Positions 1-5,163 of a DNA stretch of 5,163 nucleotides are shown in pieces. Position numbers and translations under genes: made by a program. The stretch comes from Micrococcales bacterium. Its GTDB lineage: Bacteria; Actinomycetota; Actinomycetes; Actinomycetales; Microbacteriaceae. The notes beneath the pieces are model-generated. The model saw nothing but the letters and a program-made list of their open reading frames with translations, had not been told where the DNA came from and ran no database searches. The stretch covers positions 1 through 5,163 of the forward strand of contig CANESN010000070.1 in the NCBI GenBank assembly GCA_947441105.1, given 5' to 3'. Positions within the stretch are counted from its first letter, which is position 1, and the number at the start of each line of letters is the position of its first letter.

Positions 1-1169
1 GCCGAGAAAACGATTGTCGGTTCCGATCCGGTCAACTTCGCAAACTGCTCGTTAGCCAGATCAATCTTTGGCTCAACCAACTTCACCTCAACACCTGAGT
101 AGTGCAACCGCAGCGCAAGTTCATGGGCGTTATAACCAGATACGACATCGACACCATCTAGCTTTGAGAAGTCAACAGTCCAAAGCCAACTTGGGTCGTG
201 AATGTCCCTACCGGCCATAATCATCAGAGGGTGAGGTGTGGCCTGCAATTTATCTAGGTTCAACTGGAAGCTTGTTGGGTTCTGCACCAGCATCAAACGC
301 ACAAGTCGATCTCTTACCAACGCCATCTCGTCGCGCGCAAACACCGGAGGCAGCGCCTCTATTGTGTGGGCAACAAGCTCTGTATTGATTTCAACCAGCG
401 CGTCGACAGCCAGTACTGCGGAGGCGACGTTCATCGCCTGCGAGAAATTCTCGTAATCGCCAGCAATCTCTAGGTCAGTTCCCTTGAGCATGATGAGCAA
501 TCTTTCGGCCGTCGCATGCTTTATCAGAGCCGAAGCAGAAAGCTCTGGCTTTTCTCCAAAGTTGATTGCGTAGGAAGGGCCCTCATCGATAAGTTCGGCG
601 ACCAGTCCAAAGCCGAATGCTTCTGGATGCCCGCTTGCGATTTGTGCAACATTGCGATCGTCACGATTTGCAATCACTGTGGCTGAGTTGTTGATGATCT
701 CAGCAAGTTTTTCCTGGACGTAGATCGGGTCTACAAAACGGTCTAACTGATCAGAAAGCACGTTGGTAATTACGCTTAGTCGCGGCTTTAGTTCCTTCGC
801 CAAGGCGGCCCCGTGGCCCTCGTCCCACTCGAGCACAACAATGTCAGCGGCAATACGTCCTCGAAGATCACCGAACTGAAGAACTGATGCGTAGTAGCCC
901 TGTTTGATGTTCGCAGTTGATGGATTGGTGAAAACCCGAAGCCCATGTGCTTCAAAAAGCGCAACGATCAGCTTGGTGGTGCTCGATTTCCCGGCGGTGC
1001 CACTTACCACCACCAGCCCTTGCGGAGCGGATTGAATTGCTCGCTCAAGAAGTTTTGGCTGAATTGCCGCGGCTATGGTGCCTGGCAGAGATGATCCCCC
1101 ACCGCGTCTAACTAGACGCAGTAGAAAACGAGCAGTTTTCCCAAGCGCCATCGCTAGGAAGGTGCGCAT
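1..1169 (-). CDS. murT: MurT-like Mur ligase (DUF1727 C-terminal domain), 3' end outside window
   Basis: 389 codons are visible; the C-terminus lies beyond position 1. Canonical MurT is an ATP-dependent cytoplasmic Mur ligase that, with the glutaminase GatD, amidates the alpha-carboxyl of D-Glu in lipid II. Family landmarks seen: RRGGGSSLPG at residues 21-30, P-loop GTAGKSSTT (57-65), TNPSTANIKQG (81-91), LEWDE (113-117), TNVLSDQLDRF (135-145), NRDDRNVA (168-175), FARDE (277-281), VQNPTSF (295-301), and DUF1727 segment HDPSWLWTVDF (324-334) followed by SGYNAHELALRL. Oddities: there is no cysteine at all, so the four-Cys zinc ribbon usual in MurT is missing; the region where it would sit (about 184-222) is short. 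The usual Asn of GTNGKT is Ala, and the usual WD of SWxWD is WT. The start is the ATG overlapping the sigA stop (TAATG); no Shine-Dalgarno is seen, which fits translational coupling. A gatD partner would lie left of the window. Family assignment is firm; the exact reaction is not. Confidence 0.85.
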   Translation of the reverse strand, partial: MRTFLAMALGKTARFLLRLVRRGGGSSLPGTIAAAIQPKLLERAIQSAPQGLVVVSGTAGKSSTTKLIVALFEAHGLRVFTNPSTANIKQGYYASVLQFGDLRGRIAADIVVLEWDEGHGAALAKELKPRLSVITNVLSDQLDRFVDPIYVQEKLAEIINNSATVIANRDDRNVAQIASGHPEAFGFGLVAELIDEGPSYAINFGEKPELSASALIKHATAERLLIMLKGTDLEIAGDYENFSQAMNVASAVLAVDALVEINTELVAHTIEALPPVFARDEMALVRDRLVRLMLVQNPTSFQLNLDKLQATPHPLMIMAGRDIHDPSWLWTVDFSKLDGVDVVSGYNAHELALRLHYSGVEVKLVEPKIDLANEQFAKLTGSEPTIVFS

Positions 1170-1171
1170 TA
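1167..1171 (-). other. TAATG stop/start overlap coupling sigA and murT
   Basis: Read leftwards, the sigA stop TAA (1171-1169) and the murT-like ATG (1169-1167) share one base. No purine-rich ribosome binding site precedes the ATG inside the end of sigA. This arrangement normally means that the terminating ribosome restarts on the downstream gene, so the ligase is probably made from the sigA message in step with SigA synthesis. The overlap is seen directly; the coupling is inferred. Confidence 0.8.
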
Positions 1172-2371
1172 GCTATCTAGATAGTCGCGCAGTAGTTGAG
1201 AACGGGAAGGGTGACGCAACTTTGACATGGTCTTCGACTCAATCTGGCGGATGCGCTCACGAGTCACGCCGAACTTCTCGCCAATTTGGTCCAGGGTCAT
1301 TTGAACACCGTCACCAAGACCGAATCTTGAGCGAATAACACCGGCTTCACGAGGGTGCAGGGAATCGAGAACTCGTTCGAGCTCCTGCTGCAGCATTGTG
1401 AATCCAACAGCGTCCGCAGGAACAACCGCTTCGGTGTCTTCGATCAGGTCACCAAACTCGCTGTCACCATCTTCACCCAGCGGAGTGGAGAGGGAAATTG
1501 GCTCACGGCCATACTTTTGAACCTCAACGACCTTTTCCGGGGTCATATCCAATTCAGCTGCCAGCTCTTCCGGGGTCGGTTCGCGACCTAGGTCCTGAAG
1601 GAGCTGGCGCTGAACGCGGGCAAGCTTGTTGATGACCTCAACCATGTGAACCGGGATACGAATGGTTCGAGCCTGGTCGGCCATTGCTCTGGTAATCGCC
1701 TGACGAATCCACCAGGTTGCATAGGTAGAGAACTTGTAGCCCTTGGTGTAGTCGAACTTCTCAACGGCACGGATTAGGCCTAGGTTTCCCTCTTGAATCA
1801 AATCTAGGAACTGCATGCCGCGACCGGTGTAGCGCTTTGCAAGCGAGACCACAAGACGAAGGTTTGCCTCAAGCAGGTGGCTCTTGGCGCGCGCACCATC
1901 CTTTACCACCCAGCTCAGGTCACGACGCTCTGCCGGAGCTAGGGACTTTGCAGTCGCTAGCTTCTCCTCGGCAAACAGGCCAGCCTCAATGCGCTTGGCA
2001 AGTTCGACCTCGAGCTCAGCGTTAAGAAGTGCTACCTTACCGATCTGCTTGAGGTAGTCCTTAACGGGGTCAGCGGTTGCACCCGAAATGGTTAGGTTTT
2101 GGACTGGGATGTCATCATCGTCATCGCTCAGAACTAATACGTCTGCAGGCAAGGCATTTATGTCAACGGCAGTCTCGGACTCATCGTCCTTGTGCTCTTC
2201 TACAACTACTTCCGCAACCTCGATAACCTCAATGACCTCGGCAACGATTTCATCCACAGTCTCGATTTCAATCTCGTCCTCGATGTCCTCTTCGTCATCT
2301 TCGGCAACGGCAGCTTTAGCCTTGCTGGCTTTGCCAGCTGGCTTAGTTGCTTTGGCCTTGGCCTTGGACAC
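1169..2371 (-). CDS. sigA: Primary RNA polymerase sigma factor SigA (RpoD/HrdB type)
   Basis: A 400-residue group 1 sigma-70 factor that directs RNA polymerase to housekeeping promoters. Domains in order: Lys/Ala-rich N-terminus (1-22); strongly acidic low-complexity stretch (24-66) and an Asp run (83-87) in place of a classical region 1.1; region 1.2 from [11 protein letters not shown] (101-111); a short non-conserved region; region 2 (about 166-236) with [31 protein letters not shown] and the -10-reading [16 protein letters not shown] (214-229); region 3 (about 240-318); region 4 (about 325-395) with the -35-reading helix-turn-helix [19 protein letters not shown] (360-378) and the conserved end [20 protein letters not shown] at 2371 is the only ordinary start codon after the in-frame TAA at 2407-2405. 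Its best Shine-Dalgarno is unusually far away (15 nt), so the true start is slightly uncertain. It is the first gene of a probable two-gene or longer unit with the MurT-like ligase. Confidence 0.97.
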   Translation of the reverse strand: MSKAKAKATKPAGKASKAKAAVAEDDEEDIEDEIEIETVDEIVAEVIEVIEVAEVVVEEHKDDESETAVDINALPADVLVLSDDDDDIPVQNLTISGATADPVKDYLKQIGKVALLNAELEVELAKRIEAGLFAEEKLATAKSLAPAERRDLSWVVKDGARAKSHLLEANLRLVVSLAKRYTGRGMQFLDLIQEGNLGLIRAVEKFDYTKGYKFSTYATWWIRQAITRAMADQARTIRIPVHMVEVINKLARVQRQLLQDLGREPTPEELAAELDMTPEKVVEVQKYGREPISLSTPLGEDGDSEFGDLIEDTEAVVPADAVGFTMLQQELERVLDSLHPREAGVIRSRFGLGDGVQMTLDQIGEKFGVTRERIRQIESKTMSKLRHPSRSQLLRDYLDS

Positions 2372-2386
2372 AGTAGCGATAATTAA

Positions 2387-2392
2387 CCTCTT
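2387..2392 (-). promoter_or_regulatory. Shine-Dalgarno-like AAGAGG upstream of sigA
   Basis: AAGAGG on the minus strand lies 15 nt before the GTG start at 2371, farther than the usual 5-9 nt. It lies 6 nt before an in-frame ATC codon (2380-2378) that would add three residues. No ATG, GTG or TTG occurs in frame between the upstream TAA and the GTG. Its role as the functional binding site is uncertain. Confidence 0.4.
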
Positions 2393-2419
2393 TTTAGGCA
2401 GACTTTAAACCCTTGTCAA
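2391..2419 (-). promoter_or_regulatory. Candidate sigA promoter (TTGACA -17 bp- TAAAAA)
   Basis: On the minus strand a perfect -35 hexamer TTGACA (2419-2414) is followed after exactly 17 bp by TAAAAA (2396-2391), a 4/6 match to TATAAT. Transcription would start near 2384, about a dozen bases before the GTG and downstream of the Shine-Dalgarno-like AAGAGG, giving a nearly leaderless message. A second possible -10, TAAAGT (2407-2402, TANNNT), would start about 2395 and keep the AAGAGG, but it has no good -35. The -35 match is seen; which promoter is used is inferred. Confidence 0.55.
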
Positions 2420-2441
2420 GTCGTTAGACCTGAAAGGGTTT
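2407..2441. repeat. 8-bp inverted repeat flanking the sigA -35 element
   Basis: AAACCCTT (2407-2414) and AAGGGTTT (2434-2441) are perfect inverted repeats around a 19-bp centre. One arm lies between the -35 and -10 of the candidate sigA promoter and the other lies just upstream of the -35, with TTGACA in the centre. The geometry suits a dimeric operator. An RNA hairpin is unlikely, because the predicted transcript starts downstream. A chance occurrence is possible. Confidence 0.4.
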
Positions 2442-2454
2442 GACTGCTAATTAT

Positions 2455-2479
2455 GCCACTAAAAGTGGCTCTAGTGGCT
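2455..2479. repeat. Cluster of three GCCACT/AGTGGC half-sites between pac2 and sigA
   Basis: On the plus strand GCCACT (2455-2460) and AGTGGC (2464-2469) form a perfect 6-bp dyad with a 3-bp loop. A second direct copy of AGTGGCT begins at 2473, nine bases after the first at 2464. As minus-strand RNA downstream of the pac2 stop, the two AGCCACT copies could pair alternatively with the single AGTGGC. No T-run follows the hairpin on either strand, so it is not a typical intrinsic terminator. It could be an operator, a weak 3'-end hairpin or chance. Confidence 0.35.
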
Positions 2480-2501
2480 ATAAACGCTTTTTTCCTTGGA
2501 T

Positions 2502-3404
2502 TTATTCCGTGCTTGGGTCGTCTTTTGACATGTTGGCCAAGTACTTCTCAAGCTCCTCGGCAATCTCGTCTGCACTGGGCGGTATGGTCCGTGGCTTTCC
2601 GATCGGAGAGCGCGAGGGTCCGGTCCCGGAGTTGTAACTCTGCTCGAGTGTTGCAACCAGCTTGGCAAGCTCGGCATTCTCTTCGAGCTGTGCGTTCACC
2701 TTTGCCTCGAACTTTGCTGCCCGCTCTCTAATCTCATCGGTTGGGAAAACCAAGCCGGTTGCCGCAGTAATAAGTTCAAGACCCGTTAGTGCCGCGGCTG
2801 GAACCTCATTGTCGGCTAGATAGTGAGGAACGAGTAACACAAAACCCGTCGTGGTGAGCCCGGTCTGACCAAGTCTGTATTCCAGCAGGTGGATTACGTT
2901 TCCAGGAACCTGAGTCTGAGGCTTCCACTCGGAGTACTTTTCGACCAGGTCGGCTCGGTTTCCCGAGACTGTAATTCCGACCGGGCGGGTGTGAGGGATC
3001 GGAAACGGGATGGAATGAACCCAGGTAAGCGAAGAGATTTCGAAGCGATCTACCAAATCGGCAACGGCGGTTGCGAATGCCTCCCAGCGAAAGTCCGGTT
3101 CGTAGCCCTCTAGAAGAAGGAACGGGCTGCCAGCCTCATCATGCGCCAAATACAGACCTAAAACCGGTGGCTCGTAAGACTCAATGTGGTCTTTCTCAAA
3201 GTAAAGCAATGGCCTTCTGGATCTGTAATCCAACAACTCGTCATTACTAAAACTGACGATCAGTTCATGATCGAGATGGGCGAACAAGTGCTCTGAAAGT
3301 TGAGAGATTGTTTGCCCTGAATCAGTAAACCCGGAAAGCATCGCGAGCATTGGGAGACCTTGAATCTGTTGCTCAGATTCGTAGATTCGATACAGCTCAG
3401 ACAT
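2502..3404 (-). CDS. PAC2 family (proteasome assembly chaperone-like) protein
   Basis: 300 residues, matching the actinobacterial PAC2-domain family (PF09754), of which Mycobacterium tuberculosis Rv2125 is a member as I recall. Seen motifs: GFTDSG (25-30), DELLDYRSRRP (55-65), LLEGYEPDFRWEAF (97-110), SIPFPIPHTRP (131-141) and VPHYLA (192-197). A charged helix likely to form a coiled coil follows (about 223-257), then a Gly/Ser/Pro linker (259-276) and a short conserved C-terminal helix, PSADEIAEELEKYL (276-289). There is no signal peptide or membrane segment, so it is probably cytoplasmic. The name comes from a eukaryotic chaperone of 20S proteasome assembly; the bacterial family's substrate is not settled, and nothing in this window shows a proteasome. 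The ATG at 3404 has no Shine-Dalgarno, but TAGTAT lies 6 nt upstream, suggesting leaderless expression. It is divergent from pepA and 130 bp upstream of sigA on the same strand. Confidence 0.88.
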   Translation of the reverse strand: MSELYRIYESEQQIQGLPMLAMLSGFTDSGQTISQLSEHLFAHLDHELIVSFSNDELLDYRSRRPLLYFEKDHIESYEPPVLGLYLAHDEAGSPFLLLEGYEPDFRWEAFATAVADLVDRFEISSLTWVHSIPFPIPHTRPVGITVSGNRADLVEKYSEWKPQTQVPGNVIHLLEYRLGQTGLTTTGFVLLVPHYLADNEVPAAALTGLELITAATGLVFPTDEIRERAAKFEAKVNAQLEENAELAKLVATLEQSYNSGTGPSRSPIGKPRTIPPSADEIAEELEKYLANMSKDDPSTE

Positions 3405-3410
3405 GTTGCG

Positions 3411-3416
3411 ATACTA
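3411..3416 (-). promoter_or_regulatory. Candidate -10 element for leaderless pac2 mRNA
   Basis: On the minus strand TAGTAT (3416-3411) matches the actinobacterial TANNNT -10 form and ends 6 nt before the pac2 ATG, so transcription would begin at or next to the A of ATG. No Shine-Dalgarno is present in the short leader. No convincing -35 hexamer is seen; any -35 contact would fall over the pepA start codon. Confidence 0.5.
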
Positions 3417-3422
3417 ACTCAA

Positions 3423-3428
3423 TAAGCT
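3423..3428 (+). promoter_or_regulatory. Candidate -10 element for leaderless pepA mRNA
   Basis: TAAGCT fits TANNNT and ends exactly 6 nt before the pepA ATG at 3435, again placing the start of transcription at or beside the start codon. The intervening TGGCCA has no Shine-Dalgarno character. No strong -35 is visible; that region falls inside the beginning of pac2, so this promoter and the opposing one share the same 30-bp gap. Confidence 0.5.
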
Positions 3429-3434
3429 TGGCCA

Positions 3435-4811
3435 ATGATTAATGTCACCGTCGCCACTTCATCCCCAACCAACGCGCACCAGTTCGCTGTTCCACTTTCT
3501 GAAAGCGGACTTTTGGTAAAGGAGGATTCCCTTACCCAGCAGGTCCTTGATCTGCACAAAGCTGATAAGACGCCGGGCTCGGCAGCCAGAGTAATGATTG
3601 GCGAGAATATCGCCCTGGTGATAGGTGTTGGTTCGGTTTACAAGGCTCGAGACTTTGCTGCCGCTGCCGTTAGAGCGGCCAGCGACAAAGCACCTCTGAT
3701 TCTTATAGCGAGCAGCTCAGAAGAGGCGAAGGCTTTCGCCGAAGGAGCGGTACTTGGTCAAAAGACTCCAGCCAACTTCAAGAAAGATTCCAAGACGGAC
3801 ATTGACGTCCAAATCGTTTTCGATAAAAAAGTCGATGTCTTAAAAGAGCTGGGCGTTGCGCAAACAATTGTCGCGATCCGCGAGTTGATTAACATGCCAG
3901 CCAACGCGCTCTGGCCCGAGAAATTGGCTAAAGAAGCGAAATCGCTTGCTAAAGGCCTGCCGATAGATGTCGAAATCTGGGACGAAAAGCGACTTGAGAA
4001 AGAGAGATGCGGCGGAATACTTGGCGTCGGCAAAGGATCAGTCCGCCCACCGAGACTTGTGAAACTCACCTATCGCGGCGGCGGAAAGCACATTGCCCTG
4101 GTGGGTAAGGGAATCACCTTCGACACCGGTGGTCTTTCCCTAAAGCAGCCACTTTCGATGATCGGTATGAAGTACGACATGGCAGGAGCTGCGTCAGTTC
4201 TTGGAGCAATCGTTGGTGCCGCCCAGCTTGGCATCAAGGCAAACATCACCGGCTTTATGTGCCTTGCTGAGAACATGCCCAGCGGTCAGGCGACTCGCCC
4301 TGGCGACGTTCTGACCATGCGCAACGGAAAGACTGTCGAGGTGCTAAACACCGATGCTGAAGGCAGGCTTGTTCTCGGCGACGGCCTATCGCTTGCCTCA
4401 GAGCTTGGACCAGATCACATCATTGACATCGCGACTCTGACTGGCGCCGCCACGGTGGCATTGGGCAAGCGCTATGCGGGTCTTATGGGTAAGGGCGATG
4501 CGATCGAACTTGCAAAAGAAGCTGCCGCGGCAGCGGATGAGCTGCTTTGGGAGATGCCACTGCCCGCAGAACTCCGCGAAATTCTGAAATCTGATGTTGC
4601 CGACATGGTTAACAGCCGAATTGGCGTTCCGTCCGGTTCCATGCTGGTTGGTGGACTATTCCTGTCAGAGTTCGTTCCAAAGGATGCCAGCTGGGCCCAC
4701 ATTGACATTGCCTCGAGTGCAAATAATGACGCAGCTCCCTACTCTGTGTACCCAAGTGGAGCGACCGGAGTAATGATTCGAACGCTGATTGAGATGGCAC
4801 GCCGCGCATAG
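3435..4811 (+). CDS. pepA: Leucyl aminopeptidase, M17 family
   Basis: 458 residues of a two-metal cytosolic aminopeptidase that removes N-terminal residues, often Leu, from peptides; the family forms hexamers. The N-terminal domain (about 1-150) is variable and somewhat short, since many homologues have about 500 residues. The catalytic domain has VGKGITFDTGGLSLK (223-237), MKYDMAGAASVLGA (245-258) and the signature NTDAEGRLVLGDG (305-317). By spacing, the metal ligands of E. coli PepA correspond to K225, D230, D248, D307 and E309, and the catalytic pair to K237 and R311; all are present, so the enzyme should be active. The usual ADAL after the signature reads GDGL, a mild change. GGILGVGKGSVRPPRLVKL (193-211) and the C-terminal SWAHIDIA (419-426) are also typical. 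The ATG at 3435 lacks a Shine-Dalgarno and fits a leaderless start. The lipoamide dehydrogenase gene follows after 52 bp with no terminator visible, so read-through is likely. Confidence 0.96.
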   Translation: MINVTVATSSPTNAHQFAVPLSESGLLVKEDSLTQQVLDLHKADKTPGSAARVMIGENIALVIGVGSVYKARDFAAAAVRAASDKAPLILIASSSEEAKAFAEGAVLGQKTPANFKKDSKTDIDVQIVFDKKVDVLKELGVAQTIVAIRELINMPANALWPEKLAKEAKSLAKGLPIDVEIWDEKRLEKERCGGILGVGKGSVRPPRLVKLTYRGGGKHIALVGKGITFDTGGLSLKQPLSMIGMKYDMAGAASVLGAIVGAAQLGIKANITGFMCLAENMPSGQATRPGDVLTMRNGKTVEVLNTDAEGRLVLGDGLSLASELGPDHIIDIATLTGAATVALGKRYAGLMGKGDAIELAKEAAAAADELLWEMPLPAELREILKSDVADMVNSRIGVPSGSMLVGGLFLSEFVPKDASWAHIDIASSANNDAAPYSVYPSGATGVMIRTLIEMARRA

Positions 4812-4824
4812 CCCAGCTAGGCAT

Positions 4825-4830
4825 TAGACT
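4825..4830 (+). promoter_or_regulatory. Possible -10 element upstream of lpdA
   Basis: TAGACT in the 52-bp pepA-lpdA gap matches TANNNT and would give a leader of roughly 25-28 nt that includes the lpdA Shine-Dalgarno. No matching -35 is seen at 16-18 bp upstream, where the sequence is the GC-rich end of pepA. This is a weak candidate; co-transcription from the pepA promoter is equally possible. Confidence 0.3.
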
Positions 4831-4851
4831 TGATCTGTTTGGCGAGAACTT

Positions 4852-4855
4852 GGAG
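4852..4855 (+). promoter_or_regulatory. Ribosome binding site of lpdA
   Basis: GGAG lies 8 nt before the ATG at 4864 and fixes that start codon. It is the only clear, well-spaced Shine-Dalgarno in front of a gene in this window, in contrast to pac2, pepA and the MurT-like gene, which have none. Confidence 0.8.
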
Positions 4856-4863
4856 CAAATAAT

Positions 4864-5163
4864 ATGGCCGATCACAACTTTGACTTGGTAATCCTTGGCA
4901 GCGGCAGCGGCGGTTACGCGGCAGCGCTAAGAGGTGCACAGCTAGGCATGAGCGTTGCGCTAATTGAGCGTGACAAGCTTGGTGGCACCTGCCTTCACCG
5001 GGGATGTATTCCGACAAAAGCGCTGCTTCACTCAGCTGAGGTTGCAGATGTAACCCGCGAAGCGGGATCGTACGGCGTGAACGCAACCTTCCAATCTATT
5101 GATATGACTGCGGTGAACAAGTACCGCGACTCAATCATCGAAAAGCTTTACAAGGGTCTAACC
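4864..5163 (+). CDS. lpdA: Dihydrolipoyl dehydrogenase (E3), N-terminal part
   Basis: The first 100 residues are visible and the gene runs off the right edge. The enzyme reoxidises the dihydrolipoyl groups of 2-oxoacid dehydrogenase complexes (pyruvate, 2-oxoglutarate, branched-chain) or of the glycine cleavage system, passing electrons through a disulfide and FAD to NAD+ in the cytoplasm. Seen: beta strand FDLVILG with the FAD dinucleotide motif GSGSGG (12-17), the ribose-binding acidic residue E35 at the end of the second strand (VALIE), and the redox-active disulfide [13 protein letters not shown] (40-52) with C43 and C48. The GGTCxxxGCIPTK spacing and the T-K pair after it point to lipoamide dehydrogenase rather than glutathione or mercuric reductase, although the C-terminal His-Glu pair that would settle this is out of view. 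The start is supported by GGAG 8 nt upstream. Genes for E2 and lipoyl synthesis often follow in related genomes, but none is visible here. Confidence 0.92.
   Translation, partial: MADHNFDLVILGSGSGGYAAALRGAQLGMSVALIERDKLGGTCLHRGCIPTKALLHSAEVADVTREAGSYGVNATFQSIDMTAVNKYRDSIIEKLYKGLT

Noticed and set aside
1075..1338. Plus-strand reading frame of 87 codons across the murT/sigA junction
   Set aside because: It lies antisense to two well-supported genes, resembles no family I recognise and has no initiation signal.
2088..2408. Plus-strand reading frame of 106 codons rich in Ser and Thr opposite the start of sigA
   Set aside because: It is the complement of the acidic Glu/Asp codons of sigA; there is no ribosome binding site, and its composition is explained entirely by the opposite strand.
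2455..2469. Hairpin GCCACT-AAA-AGTGGC as an intrinsic terminator for pac2
   Set aside because: The stem is only 6 bp and no T-run follows on either strand, so I list it as a repeat only.
2502..3404. PAC2 gene as evidence for a bacterial proteasome/Pup system in this window
   Set aside because: No proteasome subunit, Mpa/ARC ATPase, Pup or ligase gene is visible, and PAC2 proteins occur in actinobacteria without established proteasome roles.
4817..5086. Minus-strand reading frame of 89 codons opposite lpdA
   Set aside because: It is antisense to the clearly conserved FAD and disulfide motifs of lpdA and is low-complexity in character; a shadow frame.
1..5163. A mobile element, defence island, CRISPR array or RNA gene
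   Set aside because: All space is filled by conserved housekeeping genes with short intergenic gaps. I found no transposase, integrase, spaced direct-repeat array or recognisable tRNA/rRNA sequence.

Overview
The window looks like a housekeeping segment of an actinobacterial chromosome, most likely a small-genome, moderate-GC member of the Microbacteriaceae such as the freshwater Rhodoluna/Aquiluna (Luna) group. This is an inference from three things. The primary sigma factor ends in the actinobacterial form and has a Lys/Ala-rich then acidic N-terminus. A PAC2 protein sits divergently beside a leucyl aminopeptidase and a lipoamide dehydrogenase. Base composition is close to half G+C. No mobile element, CRISPR array, rRNA or tRNA is visible.

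Layout: positions 1-3404 are read leftwards. First comes pac2 (2502-3404). A 130-bp intergenic region (2372-2501) follows, with a probable sigA promoter and two symmetric elements. Then come the primary sigma factor sigA (1169-2371) and a MurT-like Mur ligase (1-1169) that runs off the left edge. sigA and the ligase share one base in a TAATG stop/start overlap, so they are almost certainly co-transcribed and translationally coupled. Positions 3435-5163 are read rightwards: leucyl aminopeptidase pepA, a 52-bp gap, and the first 100 codons of dihydrolipoyl dehydrogenase, which runs off the right edge. Only 30 bp separate the divergent pac2 and pepA starts. Neither has a Shine-Dalgarno sequence, and each has a TANNNT -10-like hexamer exactly 6 nt upstream of its ATG, the arrangement expected for leaderless mRNAs.

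The genes cover transcription initiation (SigA), peptidoglycan precursor modification (MurT-like), a PAC2-domain protein of unclear substrate, peptide turnover (PepA) and 2-oxoacid dehydrogenase metabolism (E3). I see no dedicated novel system. The most unusual item is the MurT-like protein. It keeps the Mur-ligase and DUF1727 framework but has no cysteine in its 389 visible residues, so it lacks the zinc ribbon typical of MurT, and it has a changed P-loop. If the host has group-B peptidoglycan, cross-linked through the alpha-carboxyl of D-Glu2 (the group that canonical MurT/GatD amidates), this divergence could be functionally meaningful. That link is inference.
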